IMG/VR virus record: IMGVR_UViG_3300049740_002873
Span: 1 to 64,000 of that record
Source: a virus
Length of the DNA: 64,000 nt
Direction: 5' to 3' (one strand)
Numbering within the stretch: the first letter of the stretch is position 1; every line of letters begins with the position of its first letter. Under the pieces are notes generated by a model. That model was given only the letters and a program-made list of their open reading frames with translations. It was not told where the DNA came from and ran no database searches. Position numbers and translations under genes: made by a program. This document shows, piece after piece, positions 51,902 to 60,060 of the stretch.

Positions 51902-52741
51902 TTAAGAATTTATTGCTCTCATTAATATTCTAGCTTCGGTCGCAGGAATATCTTCAAAGTTCATCCAATTTTTAACGTTTTCGTTTTTATATTTACCATT
52001 ACTCCACCAGTCTCGCAATATAACTTTAAATTCTTCAAAGTTACCACAGTTTAATTTATCTTTAGCCATATTCTGAATCATTGAGTGGGGTGTCAAAGAG
52101 GGACTCATGGAGCTTTGCTGCGGAGAGTTTTTATCTGACTTATCGATCTCATCATCACCAACGATATGTACGTTTAGAAAATTTCTTACAGCTCTAACAA
52201 AAGCTCTATTACACGCAATGGTTTCAAGGAACTTAGTCGCAAAACTGCTTGTGTTATTTAGCGTAGCATTAGCCATGTCTTGATAAACGACTGGTTTGCC
52301 GCCTGTTTCGTAATTTGGTAAAAAGGTTACATTGCATATCACAGCGACATGATCCTGCTCGCATTTAACTACTTCATAATTAACATTAGAAAAGCCTCTA
52401 AGCTTTGCTAATTCTTTTATTCCAGATAATTTAATTAATAATTGATGATCTTTTAATCCTTCTATACTTCTGGGTACATCTTTTTTTCTTAAATCAAACC
52501 AAGATTTATTTGGAAATAAATGTTCATCTTTTATCATTGATCTCCAATTGACTGATCCATCTGTATCGAATATATAATCTACTTCGTCTAATAAGCCAAA
52601 TTCATTCCTGTTGAATTTACCAGGTCCGTCTTTATAATTTTTTTGAAATTTTTGAGTTTTTTTTGTTTCCATAATATCTTCCACTGCACAATCTGCTGTG
52701 ATTGTAACAGAATTATCTGTTGCTGTTATTGTTTTATTCAT
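51902..52741 (-). CDS. Putative DNA-recombination/annealing-type protein
   Basis: 279 residues. The middle part (KDHQLLIKLSGIKELAKLRG ... VVYQDMANATLNNTSSFATKFLETIACNRAFVRAVRNFLNVHIVGDDEID) follows a pattern common in phage ssDNA-annealing or DNA-metabolism proteins: an A-x-A-T..N block and then a tIA..RA..RAvR..L helix. The C-terminal about 60 residues are a separate helical unit (MIQNMAKDKLNCGNFEEFKVIL). I cannot name the family. It overlaps the GT9-type gene upstream by 8 nt and converges with the fibre gene. Confidence 0.45.
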   Translation of the reverse strand: MNKTITATDNSVTITADCAVEDIMETKKTQKFQKNYKDGPGKFNRNEFGLLDEVDYIFDTDGSVNWRSMIKDEHLFPNKSWFDLRKKDVPRSIEGLKDHQLLIKLSGIKELAKLRGFSNVNYEVVKCEQDHVAVICNVTFLPNYETGGKPVVYQDMANATLNNTSSFATKFLETIACNRAFVRAVRNFLNVHIVGDDEIDKSDKNSPQQSSMSPSLTPHSMIQNMAKDKLNCGNFEEFKVILRDWWSNGKYKNENVKNWMNFEDIPATEARILMRAINS

Positions 52742-53882
52742 TGTATAACATAAAGCTCTCTGATTCTTCCCAGAAATCGGGCGAATCTATCATTGTGTCT
52801 TGATCGATTAAGTTTTGCTTCCACGCTGCTTTACTTCTATATATTTTGTTATTTGATACTAATATTTGAGAGCTTTTGTATTTCGTATTATTGCATATTT
52901 TTTCGTGGTTGTCAATATCTTTTTTACTTCTAGGGGTAATTAGAAAAACTTCCCAGTCAAAAAAGTTGATTCTTAATTTACTTAGGTTTTCAGAATCTTT
53001 AGTGATTAGTTTTAATGGTATACCTAGATTTGATATTTCGCTAAAATAATTTTCATCATCATCTAAACTAACATAAAAATTTATTTGATTAATATTATGT
53101 TTTACTAGCTCTAGTAATTTTATATTGATTTGTTTATTTAAAAATAGATTTACTTTTCTTTCGTTTGCTATTTTAATAATATTTGTTTCATCGAAATATT
53201 CATGCCCCATAATGTTTCCAGGTTTATTGTCAAACTGTTTTCCGTCAATTACTGTATCTGGTATAATGCATAAAGATGTTGAACTATAATTTCTTCCAGT
53301 ATAAATTGTGGAAATTTTTTCAAGATCATTTTTTATTTCGAGTAAATCTAGAATAGATTTAGCAATCTTTTCGGGTTTTATTTTGTTTATATTATCGATA
53401 TATTCTGACACAAGAAGATTTGGCTTGAAGTTTTCTTGTTCTGTATTTAGACAAATTTGATTATCAGGAGAACCCCAGAAGGGTTTTACATAGTTACTAT
53501 GCATGCTTCCATGAATAGAAACTATTTTTTTGTCTTCGCTAGAAGCCACATTAAGCAAGAAGGATTCTGGGCCGAAGAATAAACTACAACCTTCAATCAA
53601 GTAGGCTTGTTGCCTTAGCGATGCGTCGCTAATTTGATCGCAACCTTCTATAGTCCAATCCGGTGAATCGCCGAGTAATAAAACTTTTATATTCTCCTTT
53701 TTTAGGTAAGGATTAATAAAATCTATTACATCTTGATAGTAATGATAAAACTTAAATTTGTCTCCATGGCAGGCATGTAGTACAATATATTTTTCACTAC
53801 AATACGGATAGTAGTTTTTTTCTATATGAGGTGAATCTATTTTCACTCCACATGTTAAAGCGTACTGTTCTATTTTGTGCAT
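52734..53882 (-). CDS. GT9-like glycosyltransferase, C-terminal half
   Basis: 382 residues. The first about 190 match the acceptor/donor-binding C-lobe of heptosyltransferase-like GT9 enzymes: KYIVLHACHGDKFKFYHYYQD, KVLLLGDSP and the conserved YLIEGCSLFFGPESFLLNVAS with IVSIHGS. The matching N-lobe is at the end of the upstream protein, in another frame. Residues 195-382 are unassigned (NINQINFYVSLDDDE...INFFDWEVFLITP). The ATG overlaps the upstream TAG by 13 nt (ATGCACAAAATAG), so it is coupled or joined by frameshift. Confidence 0.65.
   Translation of the reverse strand: MHKIEQYALTCGVKIDSPHIEKNYYPYCSEKYIVLHACHGDKFKFYHYYQDVIDFINPYLKKENIKVLLLGDSPDWTIEGCDQISDASLRQQAYLIEGCSLFFGPESFLLNVASSEDKKIVSIHGSMHSNYVKPFWGSPDNQICLNTEQENFKPNLLVSEYIDNINKIKPEKIAKSILDLLEIKNDLEKISTIYTGRNYSSTSLCIIPDTVIDGKQFDNKPGNIMGHEYFDETNIIKIANERKVNLFLNKQINIKLLELVKHNINQINFYVSLDDDENYFSEISNLGIPLKLITKDSENLSKLRINFFDWEVFLITPRSKKDIDNHEKICNNTKYKSSQILVSNNKIYRSKAAWKQNLIDQDTMIDSPDFWEESESFMLYNE
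53870..53882 (-). other. Possible -1 frameshift or coupling site between GT9 halves
   Basis: On the minus strand the overlap reads ATGCACAAAATAG. A -1 slip on A-AAA just before the TAG would fuse the upstream N-lobe to the downstream C-lobe frame, restoring one GT9 enzyme. No pseudoknot was looked for in detail. Simple start-stop overlap translation is the alternative. Confidence 0.35.
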
Positions 53883-55777
53883 AGATCGAATTGAATTTTA
53901 TCTTTATTGTTTCTTGTTAAGAAATTATTTAAAGTATTTAATATGCAGGGTTGAAAAACCATCTCAAAATAACCGTCATGCTCTCCATAACCTTCCATTA
54001 ATGGGAGATCGTTCATTGATTCGTGGAATGGTATACATTTGTGCACATATGGATTTCCATCTAGTATTTCGAAAAATTTAGTTTTTGTTGCTACATAGAT
54101 ATTGTGATCTGGATAGAGCTCGTTTAAGTTTTTAAATAAAGATGTAACAAGAAATACATCTTCTTCTGATGTGGGGACGTTTATTAGTATCCTTTTTCCT
54201 TTGTCGTCCGACAATAAGTCTTCAAGGTTTACTTTTTTGTTTTCACTATTTTCTTTTGATGCAACCTTCTTGAAGTACCTTAATACATCATCTCTTTTTA
54301 AGTCTGTTTTTAGTCTTTTTATCCAGTGATTATAACCTTCGTCATATTGGTCTACTCTTTTTTTTAGTATATGTTTATATATATCTATTATGAATTCACT
54401 GTCAGTAAGATTTTCTGGAGGGTTGTATTCGGGATTTCTTTCTTCTGATGTAAAATCAAAGTCCCATTCACAGTGTGGCATGTTGTCAATTATTTCTTCA
54501 AGCTTTTCACCTACAACCTTTATACTGTAATTTTTCAAAACAAAGTCTCTAGATTTTTTCCCTATTTCCTTTCGCTTGGATTGTTGCATATTGAATACTT
54601 TATTTAATTGATTTGATATGCTATTCGGGTCTGTGCTGGCTTTAATAAATTGAGTTCCTTGCTCTCTATACTCTGTCCATTTTAAGGGTAAGCTACCACT
54701 ACCTTCTACGCAAGAATCTTCGCCGCAACTATAGTTGGTTACTAATGTTATTAGTTCCGCAAGTTTGGCTTCTTGTATTGGAATTTCTTGACCTCCGCTT
54801 GTGAATGGGTGGCAATATACGTCCATAAGATTGTAGATTTCATTAAGCTGTTGCTCTGAGGCCCCTACGCTTGTGTTTGGTGTTATTTGCGAACTTTTAG
54901 AGCCGCAAAAACTACAATCTACGTCTTCGGATTTAAAAGGTTTGATTTCATAGGATTTGCAATTTTTGCATATATGTGTTGTTAATACTGTATTGGGGTC
55001 TATAGAGTGTTCACTCATTAGTCTTTTAATGTCCCACCCTTCAGTCCAGTTTGTGTGAAATAAAAGTTTTGCTTTTGAGTTTGGGTTTTGTCTTAAAAAT
55101 TTATTGAATCCCTGTAATAAATTGGGAACGCTTTTTCTAAGTTGATTTCTGAAGACGAAGCCTATTATAAATTCGTCATCTCGCAAGCCTTGTTTTTTTC
55201 TTAATTCACTTCTTTCCTTATCGCTTAAACGAAAAAAATGTTTCGTATCAATAGCTCCCCTTAGTGTTTTTACATGATCGTACCCCATCTTGTTTAATGA
55301 CTTTTGCGCAAAAGAAGCCCACGTATAATAGTTTTTGATATTAGGGGCAGACCTTACTGCTTCAGGTAATATAGGTAAGCTATCTAAAGTAGTCCATATC
55401 ATAGAGTTAACTTTATTCCACCATATTTTATCTGTATATCCACTAAACGCCCATATATCTTCTATGCCAATATACACATCCGGTTTTTCTGCCTCTATTA
55501 CTTTATCAATCATCTCCGATCCGTAATGAGCGCTCCGTGCCATAGACGGATCTTTGCTTAGTGTTTCTATTAATTTCGGGTCATTGGGTAATGACCCTAT
55601 ACATTTCCAGGGCAGTTGTTTTAAGCTAGGGTCTGCCCATTTTTTACCATTAGAAAATTCTACTATTTCATATTTACCTGTTTTATGTAAATGTATTAAA
55701 ATATTTTTAGCGTTTTTACCGAAGCCAGTTAAGGCTTTACAGTGATTGCTGTGGATTAATACTTTCTTTTTTTGCAT
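53870..55777 (-). CDS. GT4-type glycosyltransferase with zinc-ribbon insert, DUF4214-like part and GT9 N-lobe
   Basis: 635 residues. Residues 1-430 are a GT-B glycosyltransferase (GT4-like): HSNHCKALTGFGKNAKNI, FIIGFVFRNQLRKSVPNLLQGF, and SVGASEQQLNEIYNLMDVYCHPFTSGGQEIPIQEAKL carrying the donor-binding acidic residue. A four-cysteine ribbon (CKNCKSYE ... CSFC) is inserted around 270-293. About 450-510 resembles DUF4214 (SEFIIDIYKHILKKRVDQYD..GYNHWIKRL). From about 535 (ILINVPTSEEDVFLVTSLFKNL) it is a GT9 N-lobe ending at the stop. It would build or extend a glycan; the acceptor is unknown. Confidence 0.75.
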   Translation of the reverse strand: MQKKKVLIHSNHCKALTGFGKNAKNILIHLHKTGKYEIVEFSNGKKWADPSLKQLPWKCIGSLPNDPKLIETLSKDPSMARSAHYGSEMIDKVIEAEKPDVYIGIEDIWAFSGYTDKIWWNKVNSMIWTTLDSLPILPEAVRSAPNIKNYYTWASFAQKSLNKMGYDHVKTLRGAIDTKHFFRLSDKERSELRKKQGLRDDEFIIGFVFRNQLRKSVPNLLQGFNKFLRQNPNSKAKLLFHTNWTEGWDIKRLMSEHSIDPNTVLTTHICKNCKSYEIKPFKSEDVDCSFCGSKSSQITPNTSVGASEQQLNEIYNLMDVYCHPFTSGGQEIPIQEAKLAELITLVTNYSCGEDSCVEGSGSLPLKWTEYREQGTQFIKASTDPNSISNQLNKVFNMQQSKRKEIGKKSRDFVLKNYSIKVVGEKLEEIIDNMPHCEWDFDFTSEERNPEYNPPENLTDSEFIIDIYKHILKKRVDQYDEGYNHWIKRLKTDLKRDDVLRYFKKVASKENSENKKVNLEDLLSDDKGKRILINVPTSEEDVFLVTSLFKNLNELYPDHNIYVATKTKFFEILDGNPYVHKCIPFHESMNDLPLMEGYGEHDGYFEMVFQPCILNTLNNFLTRNNKDKIQFDLCTK

Positions 55778-56340
55778 TAAAAAGGTACGGGGGATTCTTG
55801 ATTTGCTTCTTGAGAGGTTCCTTGTGTTTTATTTTGTTGGGATTTGGCGATAAGTTCTTGCTCTTTTTTAAATCTGAAGTCGTGAAGCTTCGAGAAAAAG
55901 TAATTAAAAAAACTAATTATACTCTTGATTTCTCCAGGTTCAATGGGTATTCTGAATGTCTGGTTTCCGTTTCTTGTTATATTTATTCCAAAAGCTGGTA
56001 CAGTAGTTGTTTTTCCTTGAGATTTTGTTTCTTTATCCCAGGGAACGCATTTGATTGACGTCTTATTATCATCAAAAGAGTGAAATGTTGAGTATTCTGT
56101 CCTTGTCTCGAAGGCGTGAATTATCGCTCCAATTTCAGACTCATTAAATTTGAGGCTTATCTTTTTCTCGGGATCGCTAGCATTGCCAGAAAAACTTCCG
56201 ATTTTTTTAGTGGAATCCCAGCTGTGCTGCTGGATCGCATTTATGTATATGGTTGGTTCTTTACTCTTATTGCTGCCAATAGAAAATTTAAAGGCGCAAC
56301 CTGAGTTTTTGCTGTTTGGTTTATATAGAGAAATAGACAT
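55777..56340 (-). CDS. Candidate ssDNA-binding protein with SSB-like C-terminus
   Basis: 187 residues. The body has strand blocks (CAFKFSIGSNKSKEPTIYINAI, GSFSGN, KISLKFNESEIGAIIHAFE, STFHSFDDNKTSIKCVPWD, PAFGINITRNGNQTFRIPIE) resembling Whirly/PC4-like ssDNA-binding proteins seen in marine phages. The extreme C-terminus is a Gln/Glu-rich linker ending ESPVPF, like the PF tip of SSB. The role is inferred from pattern. The stop overlaps the next gene by 1 nt. Confidence 0.5.
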   Translation of the reverse strand: MSISLYKPNSKNSGCAFKFSIGSNKSKEPTIYINAIQQHSWDSTKKIGSFSGNASDPEKKISLKFNESEIGAIIHAFETRTEYSTFHSFDDNKTSIKCVPWDKETKSQGKTTTVPAFGINITRNGNQTFRIPIEPGEIKSIISFFNYFFSKLHDFRFKKEQELIAKSQQNKTQGTSQEANQESPVPF

Positions 56341-56388
56341 ATTGAATTTGGATTAAATATACTGATATTATATTTAATAAGATTTTTT

Positions 56389-56676
56389 TCAAGTTGTATT
56401 TCTTTTTACATAAGTTAATACTGTAGTAGATGTTTTGTTGAAAGTTTTTTTTCGAGATATGTGTTTGGCCCTGCAGAGGCGATTTAGGCTTGCAGATATT
56501 TTTCCGTAAGACATTCCACCTAAATCTTCTGCAATCTTGTTATTGGAAAAGTAAATTGGTTTTCCGTGCCCGCCCTTCGTTAAGAGGTAATTAAACACAA
56601 CAAGATCATTTCCTATTAATTTGCCCTCTATGACATCTTGCTGTACCTGGATTGGTAGTTGGATAAATTTAGTCAT
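56389..56676 (-). CDS. Winged-helix DNA-binding regulator
   Basis: 95 residues from ATG 56676 (MTKFIQLPIQVQQDVIEGKL). GNDLVVFNYLLTKGGHGKPIYFSNNKIAEDLGGMSYGKISASLNRLCRAKHISRKK is a typical helix-turn-helix with wing. The frame is open upstream to 56721, but a sigma-70 promoter (56711-56683) lies within that part and its -10 ends 6 nt before this ATG, so the downstream ATG is chosen. It faces the divergent plus-strand early unit and may control that switch. Confidence 0.7.
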   Translation of the reverse strand: MTKFIQLPIQVQQDVIEGKLIGNDLVVFNYLLTKGGHGKPIYFSNNKIAEDLGGMSYGKISASLNRLCRAKHISRKKTFNKTSTTVLTYVKRNTT

Positions 56677-56682
56677 AAACAT

Positions 56683-56711
56683 ATCATGCATTAAAAATTG
56701 AAATTTGTCAA
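56683..56711 (-). promoter_or_regulatory. Sigma-70-type promoter (TTGACA-N17-CATGAT)
   Basis: On the minus strand TTGACA (56711-56706), 17 nt, then CATGAT (56688-56683), then 6 nt to ATG 56676. It supports the short form of the regulator and a leaderless message. Confidence 0.65.
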
Positions 56712-56814
56712 GTACATTCAAAAAAATAAACGTCGTACGTGCAATTTATTGAATGATATATATTATATAGTTTATATATTTTATAATTTTATTTATTAAT
56801 AAATTAATAAATGT

Positions 56815-56843
56815 TTGACACAGCTTTATGTTTATGATAAAAT
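56815..56843 (+). promoter_or_regulatory. Sigma-70-type promoter (TTGACA-N17-TAAAAT)
   Basis: TTGACA (56815-56820), 17 nt, TAAAAT (56838-56843), then 16 nt to ATG 56860. The DNA just upstream (56740-56812) is almost pure A/T and could act as an UP element. It drives the rightward early unit with dNMP kinase, the sigma-like factor and SSB. Confidence 0.78.
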
Positions 56844-56859
56844 ATTTGACATAATAAAA

Positions 56860-57156
56860 ATGGAATTCGTAAATTTAAGTAAAAAGAAATGCTATTTAGT
56901 TAGATGTTCTGACTGGTCTACTATAATAGAAGCAGATAATGAAAGTGAGGCTTGTTCACTATCGTTAGTAGAAATGCTAGCTGAAGAGGGTAAAAATTTA
57001 AAACTATCTTCAGTAATGTCAACCACCAAATTAGTAGCAGATATAATGGATGAAGAAGTGGAGCAGGACGTTTGTTACCATTCCGTATCAAGGATGCTGG
57101 CGAATGCAGGTTTTCATGACCTATCGTCTAACGTAAAATCTATTTTTGAGTCATGA
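56860..57156 (+). CDS. Hypothetical early protein (98 aa)
   Basis: Start chosen at ATG 56860; the frame is open upstream from a TTG at 56815 but that is the promoter's own -35. The product (MEFVNLSKKKCYLVRCSDWS ...) has a strand-like start, then a helix with ESEACSLSLVEMLAEEGK, and a helical end. No family is recognised. It is the first gene of the rightward early unit and overlaps the dNMP kinase by 4 nt (ATGA). Confidence 0.65.
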   Translation: MEFVNLSKKKCYLVRCSDWSTIIEADNESEACSLSLVEMLAEEGKNLKLSSVMSTTKLVADIMDEEVEQDVCYHSVSRMLANAGFHDLSSNVKSIFES

Positions 57157-57710
57157 AATTGATAGGCATATCGGGATTAGCTAGGAGCGGCAAAGACTCT
57201 ATATACTTAAAGTGCAAACCTATACTAAGGAGCATGGGCTACTCTGTGAAAAGAGTTGCTTTCGCTGATTGTTTAAAATCTGAGTGTGACGAACTATTAT
57301 CTAAATATACGGGAATTTCAGCATTTACAGAGAATACGGAAGAGAAGGAAATCATAAGACCATTATTAGTAACTTATGGAACTCACATAAGGCGAAAGCT
57401 TAATAAAAACTGTTGGATAGATAAAATCGACGGAATGGTTAAAAGTTTTCTAAATGATGACATAATTACATTTGTTACTGATGTAAGGTTTGAAAACGAA
57501 ATAAACTGGATTCACGACCTAGGAGGCTTATCGGTATACATATCAAGAGATGGGATAAAAGCTCCCAATCAGGAAGAGTTAAGGAACGATCCGAAATTAA
57601 AAAAATTATCTTCACTCAAACTCCATTGGGGAGATTTCAACGAAGAAAGCTTGCACAATATAAACTCAACCATCAACCAAGTTATAGAGGGCATAAAAAA
57701 TGAAAGATGA
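57153..57710 (+). CDS. Deoxynucleoside monophosphate kinase
   Basis: 185 residues. P-loop GISGLARSGKDS (4-15) at the N-terminus and a TFVTDVRFENEINWIHDLGG segment are typical of T4 gp1-like dNMP kinases; LLVTYGTHIRRKLNKNCWID and an RD.IKAPNQEE stretch also fit. The enzyme phosphorylates dNMPs with ATP, following dCMP deaminase and dUTPase in the nucleotide pathway. It overlaps the sigma-like gene by 11 nt. Confidence 0.88.
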   Translation: MKLIGISGLARSGKDSIYLKCKPILRSMGYSVKRVAFADCLKSECDELLSKYTGISAFTENTEEKEIIRPLLVTYGTHIRRKLNKNCWIDKIDGMVKSFLNDDIITFVTDVRFENEINWIHDLGGLSVYISRDGIKAPNQEELRNDPKLKKLSSLKLHWGDFNEESLHNINSTINQVIEGIKNER

Positions 57711-58275
57711 AACTATTATAAACGAAATACAAAACGATAATCCTAACCCTGAATACATCAGCGAATTAATATCAAGACACAGTGGTATATATCTAGATAT
57801 GGTAAACACTTTATGCGATAAAAGAATATACCCAATAACTTATAATGATTTCGTAAATGATAAAGATTTAAATATATATATTAGCGCAAAAAAATTTGAC
57901 AAAACTAAAGGTGCAAAATTTAGCACTTTTCTTGGCAATCGAACCAGGTGGATGTGTTTAAATGAATTCAACAAATCCAAAAGAAAAATAAATACAGTTA
58001 GCTCAGACTTAATAGATAACATATCTGAAAGTGTTTATGACGACTCAATTCATGAATGCATTAAAAAGGACACTTTTAATAAAATAATAAATATCATAAA
58101 CAATCACCCAGATCACAGGGTTGAAAAAATATTCAAAATGAGATATATTACAGGAGACGGTAATAAAGTTACTCCTTGGAAAAATATATGTGGACAAGTA
58201 AACCTCAGCATACAAGGATGTATTAATGTTCACAACTCAGCAATACAATACATTCAAAAAAATCTAACAAATTAA
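57700..58275 (+). CDS. Sigma-70-family-like transcription factor
   Basis: 191 residues. Residues 20-96 look like sigma region 2: ISELISRHSGIYLDMVNTL, YNDFVNDKDLNIYISAKKFD, KTKGAKFSTFLGNRTRWMCLNEFNKSKRK, matching the 'A..kFD..kG.kFSTfl..r.r' pattern. Residues 120-190 resemble region 4 with a helix-turn-helix: VEKIFKMRYI, TPWKNICGQVNLSIQGCINVHNSAIQYI. It would bind host RNA polymerase and recognise phage promoters, plausibly the GTGTAATA motif. It is flanked by dNMP kinase and SSB genes in the early unit. Confidence 0.72.
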   Translation: MKDETIINEIQNDNPNPEYISELISRHSGIYLDMVNTLCDKRIYPITYNDFVNDKDLNIYISAKKFDKTKGAKFSTFLGNRTRWMCLNEFNKSKRKINTVSSDLIDNISESVYDDSIHECIKKDTFNKIINIINNHPDHRVEKIFKMRYITGDGNKVTPWKNICGQVNLSIQGCINVHNSAIQYIQKNLTN

Positions 58276-58277
58276 TT

Positions 58278-58655
58278 ATGAATAAATACATAGCATTAGG
58301 AAATCTCACGAGAGACCCATCAATAAAAAATACCAAGAATGACAAAAGCGTATGCAATTTTAGCCTCGCAGTTAACAATATTAATGATGTAACATATATC
58401 GAAATAGAAACATGGGGTAAAATCGCCGAAAACTGCAACAACTATTTATCAAAAGGAAGCAAAGTTTTGATCGAAGGAAGACTTTCTTTAAATCAATGGG
58501 AATCTAAAACTGGAGAAAAAAGAAGTAAAATTTTCTGCATAGCCGATAGAGTTCATTTTCTTAAAAGTACAGAAAACGAAACTAACCATAAACAACAACA
58601 ACAACAAGAAGACAGCCAAGAATCCACTGATGAATTTTCGGACGTACCTTTTTAA
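58278..58655 (+). CDS. ssb: Single-stranded DNA-binding protein
   Basis: 125 residues with the OB-fold SSB pattern: NKYIALGNLTRDPSIKNTK, VCNFSLAVNN, YIEIETWGKIAENCNNYLSKGSKVLIEGRL, NQWESKTGEKRSKI. A Gln/Glu-rich linker leads to the acidic tip DEFSDVPF, the site that binds partner proteins. It coats ssDNA at phage replication forks. Two nt after the sigma-like gene, 1 nt overlap with the next. Confidence 0.95.
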   Translation: MNKYIALGNLTRDPSIKNTKNDKSVCNFSLAVNNINDVTYIEIETWGKIAENCNNYLSKGSKVLIEGRLSLNQWESKTGEKRSKIFCIADRVHFLKSTENETNHKQQQQQEDSQESTDEFSDVPF

Positions 58656-59710
58656 TGAAAGATATAATAGTAAACTGCCCAATAAATTCACTATCAATAG
58701 GTAATGTTTCATTAAACTTACTTAAAGAAATTTATGATTCTAAAATAGATTGCTCTATCATAGAAATGGGAAAAACAGACATATCATCCTTTGATGATTT
58801 AACGGATGATTTTATAGACTGGCTTAACTCCAGCATTAAAAATGCCAATAAAAAAATAAACAAAGACTCAACTACATTAAAAATATGGCACTTAAACGGC
58901 TCTCATGCAAGAGTTTCTAAAAATCAAATACTATATACTTTTTATGAGCTAGATCAACCAACTGACTCTGAAATTAATCTTGTAAAATTTCAAGACAAGA
59001 CTATTTTTAGCTCTTCTCACGCAAGTAAACTTTTCCCCGGCTCTTACTATGCGCCATTAGGTTTTGATAAATCATTCTTTAACACAGATAGAGAATATTT
59101 AAAAGGAAAAATACATTTTGGATTAATGGGTAAGTTCGAGAAAAGGAAGCATACTAAATTAATTATACAGAACTGGATTAAAAAATTCGGGAACAATAAA
59201 GATTACCAACTGTCATGCTGTATAACTAATCCATTCTTCAAGAATGAAGATATGGAAGCTATAATTGCAGACACATTAAATGGAAAAAAATATTTTAATA
59301 TTAATTTCCTACCATGGCTTCCTAAAAATTCTCAATTCAATGATTTCATAAACTCAATTGATATAGACTTAACAGGAGCAAGCGGTGCTGAAGGCTGGAA
59401 CCTACCGGCATTTAATGCAACTTGCTTGGGAAAATGGAGCATAGTGCTTGATTCAACATCTCACAAGGATTGGGCAAATGAAGAAAATTGTATATTAATA
59501 AAACCAAACAGGCAAATACCTGCAGTTGATAACATCTTTTTTACAGAAAACTCTGAATTCAATCAAGGCGATATAAATACTTTTGACGATGATGAATTCA
59601 TATATGCAATGGAAAAAGCTATAGAAAAATATAATATAGTTAATACTAATGGAAAAAAACTGCAAGAAAAATTTACTTATAAAAATACATTAGAAAAAAT
59701 ATTAGAATAA
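58655..59710 (+). CDS. GT4-type glycosyltransferase
   Basis: 351 residues with a GT-B C-lobe pattern: IHFGLMGKFEKRKHTKLIIQNW, DIDLTGASGAEGWNLPAFNATCLGKWSIVLDS, where the GxEGWNLPxFNA block with its Glu is the nucleotide-sugar site of GT4-like enzymes. The N-lobe (LSIGNVSLNLLKEIYDS ... LKIWHLNGSHARVSK) is shortened. Unlike the other glycosyltransferases here it lies inside the early unit next to ssb. It may modify host glycans or phage DNA/proteins; the substrate is unknown. Confidence 0.75.
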   Translation: MKDIIVNCPINSLSIGNVSLNLLKEIYDSKIDCSIIEMGKTDISSFDDLTDDFIDWLNSSIKNANKKINKDSTTLKIWHLNGSHARVSKNQILYTFYELDQPTDSEINLVKFQDKTIFSSSHASKLFPGSYYAPLGFDKSFFNTDREYLKGKIHFGLMGKFEKRKHTKLIIQNWIKKFGNNKDYQLSCCITNPFFKNEDMEAIIADTLNGKKYFNINFLPWLPKNSQFNDFINSIDIDLTGASGAEGWNLPAFNATCLGKWSIVLDSTSHKDWANEENCILIKPNRQIPAVDNIFFTENSEFNQGDINTFDDDEFIYAMEKAIEKYNIVNTNGKKLQEKFTYKNTLEKILE

Positions 59711-60054
59711 TGCCTTTATATACATATCAACACCCAGAAACTAAAGAATATATAGATATTATTCAGGGAATGAATGATACTCATGTATATGTAGATCAAG
59801 AGGGTGTTTCATGGAGAAGAATTTTTTATTCACCGCAAGCTAATATAGATTCAAACACAGATCCCTTTGATAATCAAGCATTTATAAATAAAACATCAAA
59901 CCAAAAAGGTTCCTACGGAGACCTTATAGATCAAAGCCAAGAGCTTAGTCAAAAAAGAACCGATAAACTGGGTTATGATCCAGTTAGAAATAAATATTTC
60001 AAGGAATACAAAAAGAAAAGACGCGGAGTAAAACATCCGCAGGATAACAGTTAA
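59710..60054 (+). CDS. FmdB-like protein lacking the zinc cysteines
   Basis: 114 residues. The start (MPLYTYQHPETKEYIDIIQG ... WRRIFYSPQ) follows the FmdB/CxxC zinc-ribbon family (MPxYeYxC..C...fe...) in spacing and strands, but the metal-binding cysteines are all absent. The rest is polar with a basic C-terminus (YKKKRRGVKHPQDNS). Related proteins occur in several marine phages near head-neck genes. Function unknown. Its start overlaps the upstream stop (TAATG-type). Confidence 0.6.
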   Translation: MPLYTYQHPETKEYIDIIQGMNDTHVYVDQEGVSWRRIFYSPQANIDSNTDPFDNQAFINKTSNQKGSYGDLIDQSQELSQKRTDKLGYDPVRNKYFKEYKKKRRGVKHPQDNS

Positions 60055-60060
60055 AAAAAA

